Positions 1 to 8,161 are shown, counted from the stretch's first letter. The stretch is DNA of 37,024 bases from Acidimicrobiales bacterium (GCA_022425805.1 JAKMEQ010000042.1:1-37024), one strand, 5' to 3'. Numbers and translations are program-made. Notes: generated by a model not told the origin, from the letters alone.

Positions 1-1
1 C

Positions 2-961
2 TACGTGGAAGCCCGTGCTCCGGGACGTATACCGAATATGGGTGTTACCCTTCTTGGCCCTACGCTTCTTTCCTTTGGTTCAAAAGCCCAACAAGAACGA
101 TTTATTCCGAAAATTCTTTCTGGGGAAGAGCTCTGGTGCCAAGGTTACAGTGAACCAGATGCTGGATCTGATCTCTCGAATATTAAAACTCGCGCCGCAC
201 TAGTTGATGGACTTTGGGTGATTAACGGTCAAAAGGTATGGACATCCCTGGCACAGTATTCTGACTGGATATTTGTTATTGCAAGAACAGAAGAGGGGTC
301 ACAGCGCCATGCCGGTTTGTCGTATCTTCTCGTACCCATGACCCAATCAGAGGTAACGATTCGTTCCATAATCCAACTAACCGGAGGAGCGGAATTCAAC
401 GAAACATTTTTCGATAATGCGAAAACCCATAAAGAACATGTAGTCGGAGAACGAGGTAATGGGTGGGCAGTCGCTATGGGAACCCTAGCTTTTGAACGAG
501 GGGCGTCAACGTTGGGTCAGCAAATCAGTTTTCGTCAAGAACTCGATGATCTCCTTGATGCCGCAAAGTCAAATAGAAGCTGGGAGGATCCGGTAATTCG
601 TCAGAAATTAATGGATTCCTATATCGGCTTAGAGATCTTACGATTCAACCAGTTGCGTATGCTTACTGCTTTGGCAACTGAGAAAATCCCAGGAGCAGAA
701 CAAAGTATTGGGAAGCTTTATTGGGCTTCTTGGCATAGAAACCTTGGAGAACTGTGGATGGAAATAAGAGGAAGTTCAGGGATGGTGGCGCAAGATCAGG
801 GACATGATGGCTATGAAGGAATTCCGTACGTTCTAGACAAGGAGCAGAGAACATTTCTTTATAGTCGCGCCCACACGATTTATGGGGGGAGCAATCAAGT
901 GCAGAGAAATATTATCGGAGAGCGTATTCTAGGATTACCAAAAGAACCTAAGCCGAGATAA
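2..961 (+). CDS. Acyl-CoA dehydrogenase, 5'-truncated by the window edge
   Basis: FAD-dependent acyl-CoA dehydrogenase, oxidising an acyl-CoA to the 2-enoyl-CoA. The frame is open to the left edge, so the N-terminus (about 70 residues of a roughly 390-aa enzyme) is missing; the GTG at base 5 is not a credible start. Visible family motifs are the middle beta-domain signature (YSEPDAGSDLS, then the ING.KVWTS stretch) and the C-terminal signature IYGGSNQVQRNIIGERILG. The short-chain catalytic Glu position before GG is Gly here. The FERG motif in the middle offers an alternative Glu, as in isovaleryl-CoA-type enzymes; that assignment is inference. A thiolase follows 100 bases downstream on the same strand, which supports a beta-oxidation role. 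Substrate unknown; a branched, steroid-like or terpenoid acyl-CoA is possible. Confidence 0.93.
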   Translation, partial: YVEARAPGRIPNMGVTLLGPTLLSFGSKAQQERFIPKILSGEELWCQGYSEPDAGSDLSNIKTRAALVDGLWVINGQKVWTSLAQYSDWIFVIARTEEGSQRHAGLSYLLVPMTQSEVTIRSIIQLTGGAEFNETFFDNAKTHKEHVVGERGNGWAVAMGTLAFERGASTLGQQISFRQELDDLLDAAKSNRSWEDPVIRQKLMDSYIGLEILRFNQLRMLTALATEKIPGAEQSIGKLYWASWHRNLGELWMEIRGSSGMVAQDQGHDGYEGIPYVLDKEQRTFLYSRAHTIYGGSNQVQRNIIGERILGLPKEPKPR

Positions 962-1061
962 GAATTTGGATAAGAGAGATTTACGAAAGAAAATTTTATT
1001 GCCATATCAACGGCTAGCTAAGTTCCTGTACCGTGGGTAGAAGAATAAGAAAGGACAAATC

Positions 1062-2231
1062 ATGGGCGAAGCTTACATCGTTGATGCAATTCGAACTCCA
1101 GTTGGGAAGCGAGGAGGAGGATTAGCAGATGAACATCCTGCAGACCTTGGCGCACATGCGATCAAAGGGCTGATAGATCGAACGGGTATTGACCCTTTGG
1201 CTGTGGATGACGTCATTATGGGCTGCCTTGACAACATGGGTCCTCAAGCAGGTGATATCGCCCGAACCGCTTGGCTCGCAGCTGGAATGCCCGAAGCAGT
1301 GCCAGGAGTAACCGTTGACCGTCAATGTGGATCCGGGCAGCAGGCCGTCAGCTTTGCTGCAATGGGGGTGATGTCAGGAGTTCAAGACATCGTCGTAGCT
1401 GGAGGTATGCAGAACATGAGTCTTATTCCTATAGGTTCTGCAATGGACGTGATGAGTCATGAAACAATAGGTCACCCGGAGATAGAGGACCCGTACTCTA
1501 CTTCGAAAGGTTGGGTTGAACGGTATGGGACCCAAGAGGTTAGCCAGTTCCGAGGAGCCGAATTGATAGCAAAAAAATGGGGACTCTCACGTGGTGATCT
1601 CGAAGAGTTCGCACTTGAGTCACACGAACGTGCTGCGCGGGCGCAGGATGAAGGACGTTTTGACAACGAGATCCTCCCATACGGTGAAGTGACTCAGGAT
1701 GAAGGGGTTCGTAGGGGTAGCACTCTCGAAAAGATGGCACAATTATCACCATTAGAAGAAGGCGGTGTCATTACGGCCGCAGTCGCAAGTCAGATTTCCG
1801 ACGGAGCAGTGGCACTGATGATTGCCGGAGAGCAGGCCATCAAAGATCATAATTTGAAACCTCGTGCACGTATTCATCACATCAGTGTTCGAGGAGATGA
1901 CCCTATTTACATGCTTACAGGACCTATCCCTGCAACGGAATATGCACTATCGAAGACGGGGATGTCTATCGATGATTTTGATTTGTTTGAATGTAATGAA
2001 GCATTTGCGCCGGTCCCGATCGTGTGGATGCGGGAGCACAACATACCTCATGAAAAAGTTAACGTGAACGGCGGTGCTATTGCTTTAGGTCACCCCTTAG
2101 GCTGTACGGGTGGTCGTCTAATGACAACTTTACTCAACGAACTTGAGCGAACTGGAGGAAGATTTGGCTTGCAAACCATGTGTGAAGGTGGCGGGCAAGC
2201 AAATGTGACTATCCTTGAGCTTCTTTCTTAA
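1062..2231 (+). CDS. Thiolase family acetyl-CoA acyltransferase
   Basis: Type I/II thiolase of 389 aa, full length for the family. It should cleave 3-ketoacyl-CoA with CoA, or run the reverse condensation. The nucleophilic Cys is C89 in VDRQCGSGQQ. The second active-site block NGGAIALGHPLGCTGGR carries H344, and the C-terminal CEGGGQAN block carries C374, so the Cys-His-Cys set is complete. The ATG start has an AGAAAGGA ribosome binding site about 7 bases upstream. It probably belongs with the acyl-CoA dehydrogenase upstream as the last step of a beta-oxidation cycle. It converges on the minus-strand crotonase gene with only 16 bases between the two stops. Biosynthetic versus degradative use cannot be decided from sequence. 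Confidence 0.95.
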   Translation: MGEAYIVDAIRTPVGKRGGGLADEHPADLGAHAIKGLIDRTGIDPLAVDDVIMGCLDNMGPQAGDIARTAWLAAGMPEAVPGVTVDRQCGSGQQAVSFAAMGVMSGVQDIVVAGGMQNMSLIPIGSAMDVMSHETIGHPEIEDPYSTSKGWVERYGTQEVSQFRGAELIAKKWGLSRGDLEEFALESHERAARAQDEGRFDNEILPYGEVTQDEGVRRGSTLEKMAQLSPLEEGGVITAAVASQISDGAVALMIAGEQAIKDHNLKPRARIHHISVRGDDPIYMLTGPIPATEYALSKTGMSIDDFDLFECNEAFAPVPIVWMREHNIPHEKVNVNGGAIALGHPLGCTGGRLMTTLLNELERTGGRFGLQTMCEGGGQANVTILELLS

Positions 2232-2247
2232 TTCCTAGGTGGAATGG

Positions 2248-3312
2248 TCATATATAGGTTCCAACTTCGTCAACTAAGTTCCATGCTCTTGCAGTGTTTA
2301 GGTCAATCGTTCTACCGGTAATCGCTAGGTAAACTGTTCTTTGCGCTCCAATGCGTCTTGGGAGACTCACCGTTCCTCCAGAGCCTGGAATGAGTCCCAT
2401 CTGTATCTCTGGTAAAGAGATCTTCAAAGTTTCGTCAGCGATTATTTTATGAGCAAAGGATGGGAGTTCAATTCCAGCTCCTATGCAGTTACCTGTTAAG
2501 TAGACCGTGACTCGATCATTTAATTTATGGATCCACGAAGCAGGGTTACGAGTCATTCGAATCAAATGGGCATCTACCGGATTATCGAACAGGCCAAATT
2601 CGCTCAGATCTCCACCCGAACAGAAAGAGTCGCCTTCACTTCGAAGAACAATATGTTTAAGATCTTTATCGATATCAGCTAGTTGTAACTGTTCTACCAA
2701 TTGGTCCCGCATTTCAGCTGAGAAAGCGTTAGCCCGATTTGGGCGATTTAGGGATAGCTCCAATAACGACCCTTGCCGAAGGCTAAGTACAGTGGGTTCG
2801 GTACCCCTGTGTTGTGGGAGATCTCCACGGTTTGTAAGCCAGGTGTTGAACTCCGGGCCGCTTTGCAGCATAGCGTAAGTTACTGATTCAAGAGCGAGCC
2901 CATTGGAGACATTAAAGAAAGCCCGTTGGCGTAAGAGCTGGACGAGGGTTATAGCAGATTGAGGATTGTTAGTCACCGCTTGAACAATCTCTGATATTCC
3001 CTCTGCAAGGTTAGGAACGCTAACCCCTAAGCCACATGAGGTATCTGGTCCTGACAAGATTACGTCAAACATATCGAGTTCAGGACGAGTCTTGCCAGAA
3101 ATAGGACTCGATACAACACCAACAGTGACTACGTTCAATAACTTTATTCTTTCAAAAAACTCGTTGGCGTCACGAGGAGTAATGTGACCAATATTTTCCG
3201 GTATCTGAATTACTAGAACACGCCGGTTTTCATCAAATATGTTCTCAGCGACAAATGGATTTCGTAAATAATCAAGAGCGATATCAAACTCGAAGGTCTG
3301 AAAATCTTCCAC
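2248..3312 (-). CDS. Enoyl-CoA hydratase/isomerase with degenerate N-terminal crotonase-like domain
   Basis: A 354-aa protein, about 100 aa longer than an ordinary crotonase. Residues from about 175 to the end form a recognisable crotonase domain: LELSLNRPNRANAFS, the CoA/oxyanion loop FCSGGDLSEFG, GNCIGAGIELP, and the LPEIQMGLIPGSGGTVSLPRRIG block. Residues 1-170 resemble a second, decayed crotonase, ending in a helix like the usual crotonase tail (ALESVTYAMLQSGPEF) but lacking the SGGD loop. The start is GTG, one base after the TAA of the acyl-CoA synthetase (TAACGTG), so the two are probably translationally coupled. It is last in a three-gene minus-strand operon. Hydratase versus isomerase activity is not decided by the visible residues. 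Confidence 0.88.
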   Translation of the reverse strand: MEDFQTFEFDIALDYLRNPFVAENIFDENRRVLVIQIPENIGHITPRDANEFFERIKLLNVVTVGVVSSPISGKTRPELDMFDVILSGPDTSCGLGVSVPNLAEGISEIVQAVTNNPQSAITLVQLLRQRAFFNVSNGLALESVTYAMLQSGPEFNTWLTNRGDLPQHRGTEPTVLSLRQGSLLELSLNRPNRANAFSAEMRDQLVEQLQLADIDKDLKHIVLRSEGDSFCSGGDLSEFGLFDNPVDAHLIRMTRNPASWIHKLNDRVTVYLTGNCIGAGIELPSFAHKIIADETLKISLPEIQMGLIPGSGGTVSLPRRIGAQRTVYLAITGRTIDLNTARAWNLVDEVGTYI

Positions 3313-3313
3313 G

Positions 3314-4831
3314 TTAATCCTTGTCTAAGGAGGAGCTACTTAGATTATCTCGAAGAACCCGACGGAGAAGTTTACCGGTTTCGTTATAAGGGAGTTCATC
3401 CACGATTGCAACACGATCTGGGGTTCGAGATGATCTCAAACGACCTCTAACAAACTCTTGAATCTCTAACATGTCTAGTTTCGCTTTACTAGAGGGGACT
3501 ACAACGGCAACAACGATCTCTCCCCAGTCGGAATCAGGTATTCCCACTACTGCTACATCTTTAATCTGGGGGTGCAGCAAAATAACTTCTTCAATTTCAC
3601 CTGGGGAAATATTTTCTCCACCTCGGATAATGACGTCATCCATGCGACCTTCAACGTACAGATATCCGTCTGGGTCCAAGAACCCCCCATCATTAGTCGG
3701 GAACCACCCTTCATCTGTAACTCGTGTTCTATGCTCCAAGTATTCTCCGGAGACCTGTTCGCCCCGTACCCATATTTCACCAGTAGATCCACTTTCTAAA
3801 ATTTTACCCTCCTCATCTCGAATCGATACTTCAATATTGGGTAATGGCTGCCCAGCAGATGATAGCCTTCGGCGAATAATCTTATCCTTGCTTTCTAAAG
3901 CACTGCGGTGATCGTCTGGTCCCAGAACAGAAATTGTTGAACTAGTTTCTGTGAGGCCATACGCATTAACAAAGTTAGTTTGAGGAAGGAATCGAAGGGC
4001 TTTCTCGATGACTGGTCGCGGCATTCTCCCACCGCCGTATGATAAGAAACGCAGGGAGTTGAGGTCTACCCCCGAGTGTTTTTCTAACTCTTCTACAATT
4101 CGCGAGAGCATCGTTGGGACTACCATTGCGTGCGTGATCTGTTCTTCGATTACTAAGTCAATCCACTGTCTTGCATCAAAATTAGGGAGTTGTACTATTC
4201 TTCTTCCGGCATAGACGGAACTACATAAAGCAGCCATTCCCGCTATATGGTACGGAGGAACGGAAACAAGCGTCGCTTCTTCTTCGCCCGCTCCCATGAA
4301 CTCAACAGAGCCCAAAATATATGACACTAGGTGGGAATGCCTTAGTATCGCAGCCTTTGGTGCACCGGTAGTCCCTGACGTGAATAAGAGAATAGCGATC
4401 TGTTCTGGGTCCATTTCCCAATCAGGATCTGGAACATCGCCACATTGATACGTGGACATAAATTCGGTCCGGCTAACACATTTGAATCCAGCAATATTCT
4501 CAACGCCACTTCTTGTTATCTCATTTACTATGGCTGTAGCGGGCGAGATCTCACCTGCCAAAGCCTGTATCTCCTCTTCGGTCAGCCTGTAATTTAACGG
4601 AACGAACGGTAAACCTGCCCATGCTGATCCGAAAAGCGCCACCGGTAGGGCGACGCTTGAGGTATCAATGAGTGAAACTCTTTCAGAGATCCCATCTCGA
4701 AAGAACTTTGCTGCCCGTCCAGAGTTTTCGAAAAGGTCCCTATAGGAAACACCCGAACCATCTCGGCTTCCGATCGCTATGCGGTCCCCAAATGCATTAG
4801 CGGACATTTCTAGCAACATCACGAGATTCAT
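3314..4831 (-). CDS. Acyl-CoA synthetase (ANL superfamily AMP-dependent ligase)
   Basis: Class I adenylate-forming enzyme of 505 aa, activating a carboxylic acid to its CoA thioester through an acyl-AMP. The P-loop-like motif is LLFTSGTTGAPKAAILRHS, the A5 motif is NAYGLTETS, the hinge region is NDGGFLDPDGYLYVEGRMDD followed by VIIRGGENISPGEIE, and the catalytic Lys lies in NETGKLLRR near the C-terminus. All core motifs are intact. The gene lies 15 bases after the 102-aa gene and one base before the crotonase gene, so these three form an operon. Substrate unknown; the neighbours point to a CoA-activated degradation route. Confidence 0.93.
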   Translation of the reverse strand: MNLVMLLEMSANAFGDRIAIGSRDGSGVSYRDLFENSGRAAKFFRDGISERVSLIDTSSVALPVALFGSAWAGLPFVPLNYRLTEEEIQALAGEISPATAIVNEITRSGVENIAGFKCVSRTEFMSTYQCGDVPDPDWEMDPEQIAILLFTSGTTGAPKAAILRHSHLVSYILGSVEFMGAGEEEATLVSVPPYHIAGMAALCSSVYAGRRIVQLPNFDARQWIDLVIEEQITHAMVVPTMLSRIVEELEKHSGVDLNSLRFLSYGGGRMPRPVIEKALRFLPQTNFVNAYGLTETSSTISVLGPDDHRSALESKDKIIRRRLSSAGQPLPNIEVSIRDEEGKILESGSTGEIWVRGEQVSGEYLEHRTRVTDEGWFPTNDGGFLDPDGYLYVEGRMDDVIIRGGENISPGEIEEVILLHPQIKDVAVVGIPDSDWGEIVVAVVVPSSKAKLDMLEIQEFVRGRLRSSRTPDRVAIVDELPYNETGKLLRRVLRDNLSSSSLDKD

Positions 4832-4846
4832 AGTCCGGTCTTTCTA

Positions 4847-5155
4847 TTAATCCGAAGCGGGAAGAGGTTTGCTTTCTTTTATTGTTAATAAAGAGTCGCC
4901 TAGACTGAGAGAGCCGGCACCTGGTTTTGTACAAAGCAGCTCAAGCGTCTCATCAGAGCTGACATACCGTTTCCCCATCAGCGAACCGCCATCTGCTTCT
5001 TCTAACGGAGCGCCATTCCCCATGTTGGGACTTGAGGGATCGGACATCGTAACTCCTCCACACCTTACGTCGATCTCTCCATCTGGAGCTTTCACAGCTA
5101 TTACTTCGGTGCTACAGACGGTGCTTTTAAGACGACTTCCAGCTCGTATTTCCAT
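4847..5155 (-). CDS. Small conserved-looking protein (102 aa), first gene of the acyl-CoA synthetase operon
   Basis: I do not recognise a named domain. The protein has 102 aa, three Cys (STVCSTEV, VRCGGVTM, LELLCTKPG), a well-formed block GKRYVSSDETLELLCTKPG, and ends in LPASD. The layout suggests a small beta-rich fold, possibly a carrier or accessory protein; that is inference. I have an impression that similar small proteins sit beside acyl-CoA ligase genes in other Actinobacteria, but this was not checked. The start is well supported by GAGGAAAG about 7 bases upstream of the ATG. There is no signal peptide or membrane segment. It is divergent from the CoA-transferase gene across 86 bases. 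Confidence 0.8.
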   Translation of the reverse strand: MEIRAGSRLKSTVCSTEVIAVKAPDGEIDVRCGGVTMSDPSSPNMGNGAPLEEADGGSLMGKRYVSSDETLELLCTKPGAGSLSLGDSLLTIKESKPLPASD

Positions 5156-5180
5156 GTCTTTCCTCTTTCAATCTATTTCC

Positions 5181-5186
5181 TATAAT
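5181..5186 (+). promoter_or_regulatory. Candidate -10 element (TATAAT) in the divergent 86-base spacer
   Basis: An exact TATAAT lies in the spacer between the divergent 102-aa gene and the CoA-transferase gene, 55 bases upstream of the + strand start. No good -35 box is visible 16-18 bases upstream, so the assignment rests on the -10 match and its position. The AT-rich core could also serve the minus-strand operon. Confidence 0.35.
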
Positions 5187-5241
5187 TATTTCGCGCTCGT
5201 AAGAGTACCGCCAATGTAAACGTTCCTCTACGGTATGAGGA

Positions 5242-6453
5242 ATGAAAAGCTCAACGTTAAACGATCCCTTTCTTGTTGCAAAAAATCATTTACTAGAACT
5301 TACACGCAGGTTCCCTCCGGAGACAGTTCCACCTCAAGTAATTGAGAACATGTCGTCATATCAGCTTGATTGGCCTGTTTGGCCAACTCCAGCCTTATCT
5401 GACCTTGTTGGCCCGCCAAACGTAGTTTTAAAGAGGTTGGATCTCCGTTGGCTCCACCGTTTTCAAATGACGGTCAGCCTACTGGGATGGCTGTCCTCAC
5501 AGTTAGGAGGTCCAAATGGTGGGCCAAGTGCGCTTTCCCTGTTGGTAGAAAGGGCGCCCCTTCTCGGGCTTCGAGGGTGGGGTGCGACATCTGCTGGAGG
5601 GTCATGCAAGATTCTTGCTTCTGCAGATAGATCAATAGCGGTCAATCTCCCCAGGGCAGAAGATCAAGCATCTGTGCCAGCATGGCTTAACTCTCACGTT
5701 ATGGGCGATAATTGGGATGCGATCGCAGCGGAAGTTGCTCTTCAAGGGTCGAAAGAACTTGTCCATCGAGGAGAACTTCTAGGAATACCAGTTACGTCGG
5801 TGGGGGAGGCTGAGCCCATTGAAGACTATTCGGATAGATCTGGAGGAAACACCAGATTCGTTGGCCTTCCTAAGGTAGTAGACCTATCCAGTATGTGGGC
5901 CGGCCCTTTGTGTGGATGGTATCTTGCTCGTTCCGGGGCGGATGTTACAAAAATTGAATCGAGTACGCGACCGGATGGGACACGAAAAGGATCTATAGAT
6001 TTCTACCGTCGCTTAAATAGTGGAAAGAATATAGTCACTCTTAACTTCGAAAACTCTGAGAATGTAAGCCAGCTTCGGAGTCTCATTAGGGCATCAGACA
6101 TAATTATTGAAGGGTCACGCCCTCGAGCTCTGATGCATCTTGGTATCGATGCCAACGAAGAAGTGGAAAGAGGGGCTATATGGATTTCGATTACAGGTCA
6201 TGGTAGGGCCGAGGCACCGAACCGAGTTGGGTTCGGGGATGACGCAGCAGCGTCGGCAAATCTTCTAGCTAAAGTAGATGACTCGCTTTGGTTTATCGGC
6301 GATGCTATCGCTGACCCAATAACTGGCGCAACAGCAGCAACTTTAGCTCTAGGGAATTGGCTAGCACATTCTGCTGTTCTCCTTGATGTTGGCCTATCAC
6401 CCACCGCTGCTCTTCACTCGCAAGGAGCTCTATCGTTCGGAACAGTTTTTTAA
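5242..6453 (+). CDS. CaiB/BaiF family (class III) CoA-transferase with apparently swapped halves
   Basis: A 403-aa protein. Residues from about 209 onward match the start of a class III CoA-transferase: PKVVDLSSMWAGPLCGWYLA, SGADVTKIES, NSGKNIVTLNF, the SRPRALMHLGI block and the ISITGHGR block. They then continue through GFGDDAAAS, where the catalytic Asp is expected, and GDAIADPITGATAATLALG. Residues 1-205 look instead like the part that normally follows, including a GGSCKILASADRSIAVNLPR segment and a LLGIPVTSVGE segment. The order is therefore C-half then N-half, like a permuted enzyme or the middle of a tandem fusion. The ATG has GAGG almost touching it, so the start is somewhat uncertain. 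Role: CoA transfer between carboxylic acids, substrate unknown. Confidence 0.85.
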   Translation: MKSSTLNDPFLVAKNHLLELTRRFPPETVPPQVIENMSSYQLDWPVWPTPALSDLVGPPNVVLKRLDLRWLHRFQMTVSLLGWLSSQLGGPNGGPSALSLLVERAPLLGLRGWGATSAGGSCKILASADRSIAVNLPRAEDQASVPAWLNSHVMGDNWDAIAAEVALQGSKELVHRGELLGIPVTSVGEAEPIEDYSDRSGGNTRFVGLPKVVDLSSMWAGPLCGWYLARSGADVTKIESSTRPDGTRKGSIDFYRRLNSGKNIVTLNFENSENVSQLRSLIRASDIIIEGSRPRALMHLGIDANEEVERGAIWISITGHGRAEAPNRVGFGDDAAASANLLAKVDDSLWFIGDAIADPITGATAATLALGNWLAHSAVLLDVGLSPTAALHSQGALSFGTVF

Positions 6454-6475
6454 CGGGTGGATTCTGAACATGAAG

Positions 6476-7021
6476 CTAATTCAACCTCGGGTCGGGCGGG
6501 TAGTTGGATAGCCACGCCATTGGGCCTTCCTGGCGACGAAGAATTATTGACCAAAGTTCCTCGTGGTTTGAGCTGAAAATATCAAATGGGTCAGCCTCAA
6601 CAACGAACCATGCATCTGAAGCGAGTTCCGAGTCGAGTTGCATTGGACCCCAACCTGAATAACCTGAGAATATTTTTATTTCGCTTACCGTCGGTGGTAA
6701 CGCCAGAGGGTCAGTTTCCAAATCTATAATTCCCACATTAGCGAAGACATAATGACGGTCGTTGTTAGCTTCCCCTATGAACCTTCCGAGGGCTAAAAAT
6801 GAATCCGGTTCTACTGGGCCACCATTGAAAATTGTCTGGATCAAGTTACTGTTATTTGTCCATTCAGGGAGCAATTCTGTTGTAGGCATTTGCGTTGGTC
6901 GATTGAGTACTAGTCCCACTGCTCCATGCTGAGCGTGATCGATCATTAACACTACAGATCTTTCAAAGTTTTGGTCGCCCATTAGCGGGCTCGCAACGAG
7001 AAGCTTCCCGGTGGTGTTCAG
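6476..7021 (-). CDS. yqgE: YqgE/AlgH family (UPF0301) protein, probable CTG start
   Basis: DUF179/UPF0301 protein, a family of unsettled molecular function. The first in-frame ATG (at 6982) begins MGDQNFERSVVLMIDH, but the family's conserved first strand G.LLvA.P is encoded just upstream in the same frame (GKLLVASPLMGDQNF). No ATG, GTG or TTG precedes it; the only near-start codon is CTG at 7021-7019, overlapping the serC stop as CTGA. From CTG the protein is 181 aa, normal for the family; from the ATG it would be 168 aa without the first strand. Other core motifs are present: GAVGLVLNRPT, FNGGPVEPDSFLALG, FSGYSGWGPMQLDSE. It lies directly downstream of serC and is probably co-transcribed. 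Confidence 0.88.
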   Translation of the reverse strand: MNTTGKLLVASPLMGDQNFERSVVLMIDHAQHGAVGLVLNRPTQMPTTELLPEWTNNSNLIQTIFNGGPVEPDSFLALGRFIGEANNDRHYVFANVGIIDLETDPLALPPTVSEIKIFSGYSGWGPMQLDSELASDAWFVVEADPFDIFSSNHEELWSIILRRQEGPMAWLSNYPPDPRLN

Positions 7022-8148
7022 AGGAGTAAGTCCAATATGTAGTCGATACTTGCTGTGAGTGCTTTAATATCATCAGGGTTAATAGCTGGAAAAGTAGCTA
7101 TTCGAAGCTGATTGCGTCCAAGCTTCCTATAGCCGCCGATATCGAGAATTCCATTTGCCCTGCAGATGCCTGCTAGGTCATCTGCGTCGATTACCTCATC
7201 AAAGTCTATAGTAACGACGACTGGGCTTCGGAGGTGTTTTTCAGAAACGAACGGGCGCGCATGTTCGTGTTTCTCAGCCCATTGGTATAGGTGAGAGGAA
7301 GAATTCTGTGAACGTGCTGTAGCCCAATCTAGTCCCCCGTGTTCATTCATCCATTCGACCTGATGCACTGTGAGGAAGATGGTAGAAAGAGCGGGTGTAT
7401 TGTAGGTTTGCCCTTTTCGACTATTGTCCATGGCAATTCCTAGATCGAGAGCTGCTGGGGTCCAGCGGTCAGAAGAGGTTAGTTTTTCGATGCGAGATAT
7501 TGCAGCAGGAGAGCAAGCAGCGATCCATAGTCCTCCATCGCTTGCGAAACCCTTCTGAGGAGAGAAATAGTAGCAGTCGACTTCCTGTGGGTTCCATGGC
7601 ATGCCACCTGCAGCTGACGTAGCATCTACGGCTACTAGAGCTTCAGAAGCGGTTATACCTTTTGGTCGTATTAGCGGTACAGCAACTCCAGTTGAAGTTT
7701 CATTTTGTGTGAGAGCGTACAAGTCAACATCTGATGCTTCTAATAAAGGTGCGGAGCCAAAATCAGATTTTATAATTTCTGGTTTACCTAGGTGAGGGGC
7801 TTTAACAGCTGCTTGTGCAAACTTCTCTGAAAATTCCCCAAATACCAGATGCTGGCTTTTTGTTTCTATAAGCCCAAATGTTGCAGCATCCCAGAAGAGG
7901 GTTGCACCCCCATTACCTAAAAGAATTTCCCATCCCGGCGGTAGTTGGAATAATTGCGTTAGGCCTTCTTGTAACCTGATAACCATATCTTTTACTGGGC
8001 GTTGTCGATGGCTGGTACCGAGATACCTAGGTGCAGCATTTGCTAGTGCGTTTACAGCTTCTTGTTGGACGAGCGAAGGTCCACTACCAAACCTTCCATC
8101 ATTCGGTAACAGGCTGTCAGGGATGACTATTCTGCTTGTTGGATCCAT
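7018..8148 (-). CDS. serC: Phosphoserine aminotransferase, actinobacterial type
   Basis: PLP-dependent aminotransferase (EC 2.6.1.52) converting 3-phosphohydroxypyruvate and glutamate to phosphoserine and 2-oxoglutarate. The 376-aa sequence follows the mycobacterial SerC pattern closely: PNDGRFGSGPS near the start, GTSHRQRPVK, LGNGGATLFWDAA, QNETSTGVAVP, the PLP-binding Lys K199 in YYFSPQKGFASDGG, and YRKLGRNQLRIATFPA near the C-terminus. The stop overlaps the proposed yqgE start. The ATG has GGAG 12 bases upstream with an inverted repeat in between. With serA at 13.6 kb, two of the three serine biosynthesis enzymes are in the window. Confidence 0.96.
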   Translation of the reverse strand: MDPTSRIVIPDSLLPNDGRFGSGPSLVQQEAVNALANAAPRYLGTSHRQRPVKDMVIRLQEGLTQLFQLPPGWEILLGNGGATLFWDAATFGLIETKSQHLVFGEFSEKFAQAAVKAPHLGKPEIIKSDFGSAPLLEASDVDLYALTQNETSTGVAVPLIRPKGITASEALVAVDATSAAGGMPWNPQEVDCYYFSPQKGFASDGGLWIAACSPAAISRIEKLTSSDRWTPAALDLGIAMDNSRKGQTYNTPALSTIFLTVHQVEWMNEHGGLDWATARSQNSSSHLYQWAEKHEHARPFVSEKHLRSPVVVTIDFDEVIDADDLAGICRANGILDIGGYRKLGRNQLRIATFPAINPDDIKALTASIDYILDLLL

Positions 8149-8149
8149 T

Positions 8150-8161
8150 GTAGAAATCTAC
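8150..8161 (-). promoter_or_regulatory. Inverted repeat between Shine-Dalgarno and start codon of serC
   Basis: On the minus strand GTAGA-TT-TCTAC lies exactly between GGAG and the serC ATG. The SD-to-ATG distance is 12 bases, longer than usual. If the repeat pairs in the mRNA, the SD and start would be brought together or masked. The loop would be only about 2-4 bases, so this is a weak structural candidate. Confidence 0.3.

Noticed and set aside
3471-3911. A 146-codon open frame on + within the acyl-CoA synthetase gene
   Set aside because: It lies antisense to intact ligase motifs and has low-complexity Ser/Thr-rich sequence, typical of a shadow frame.
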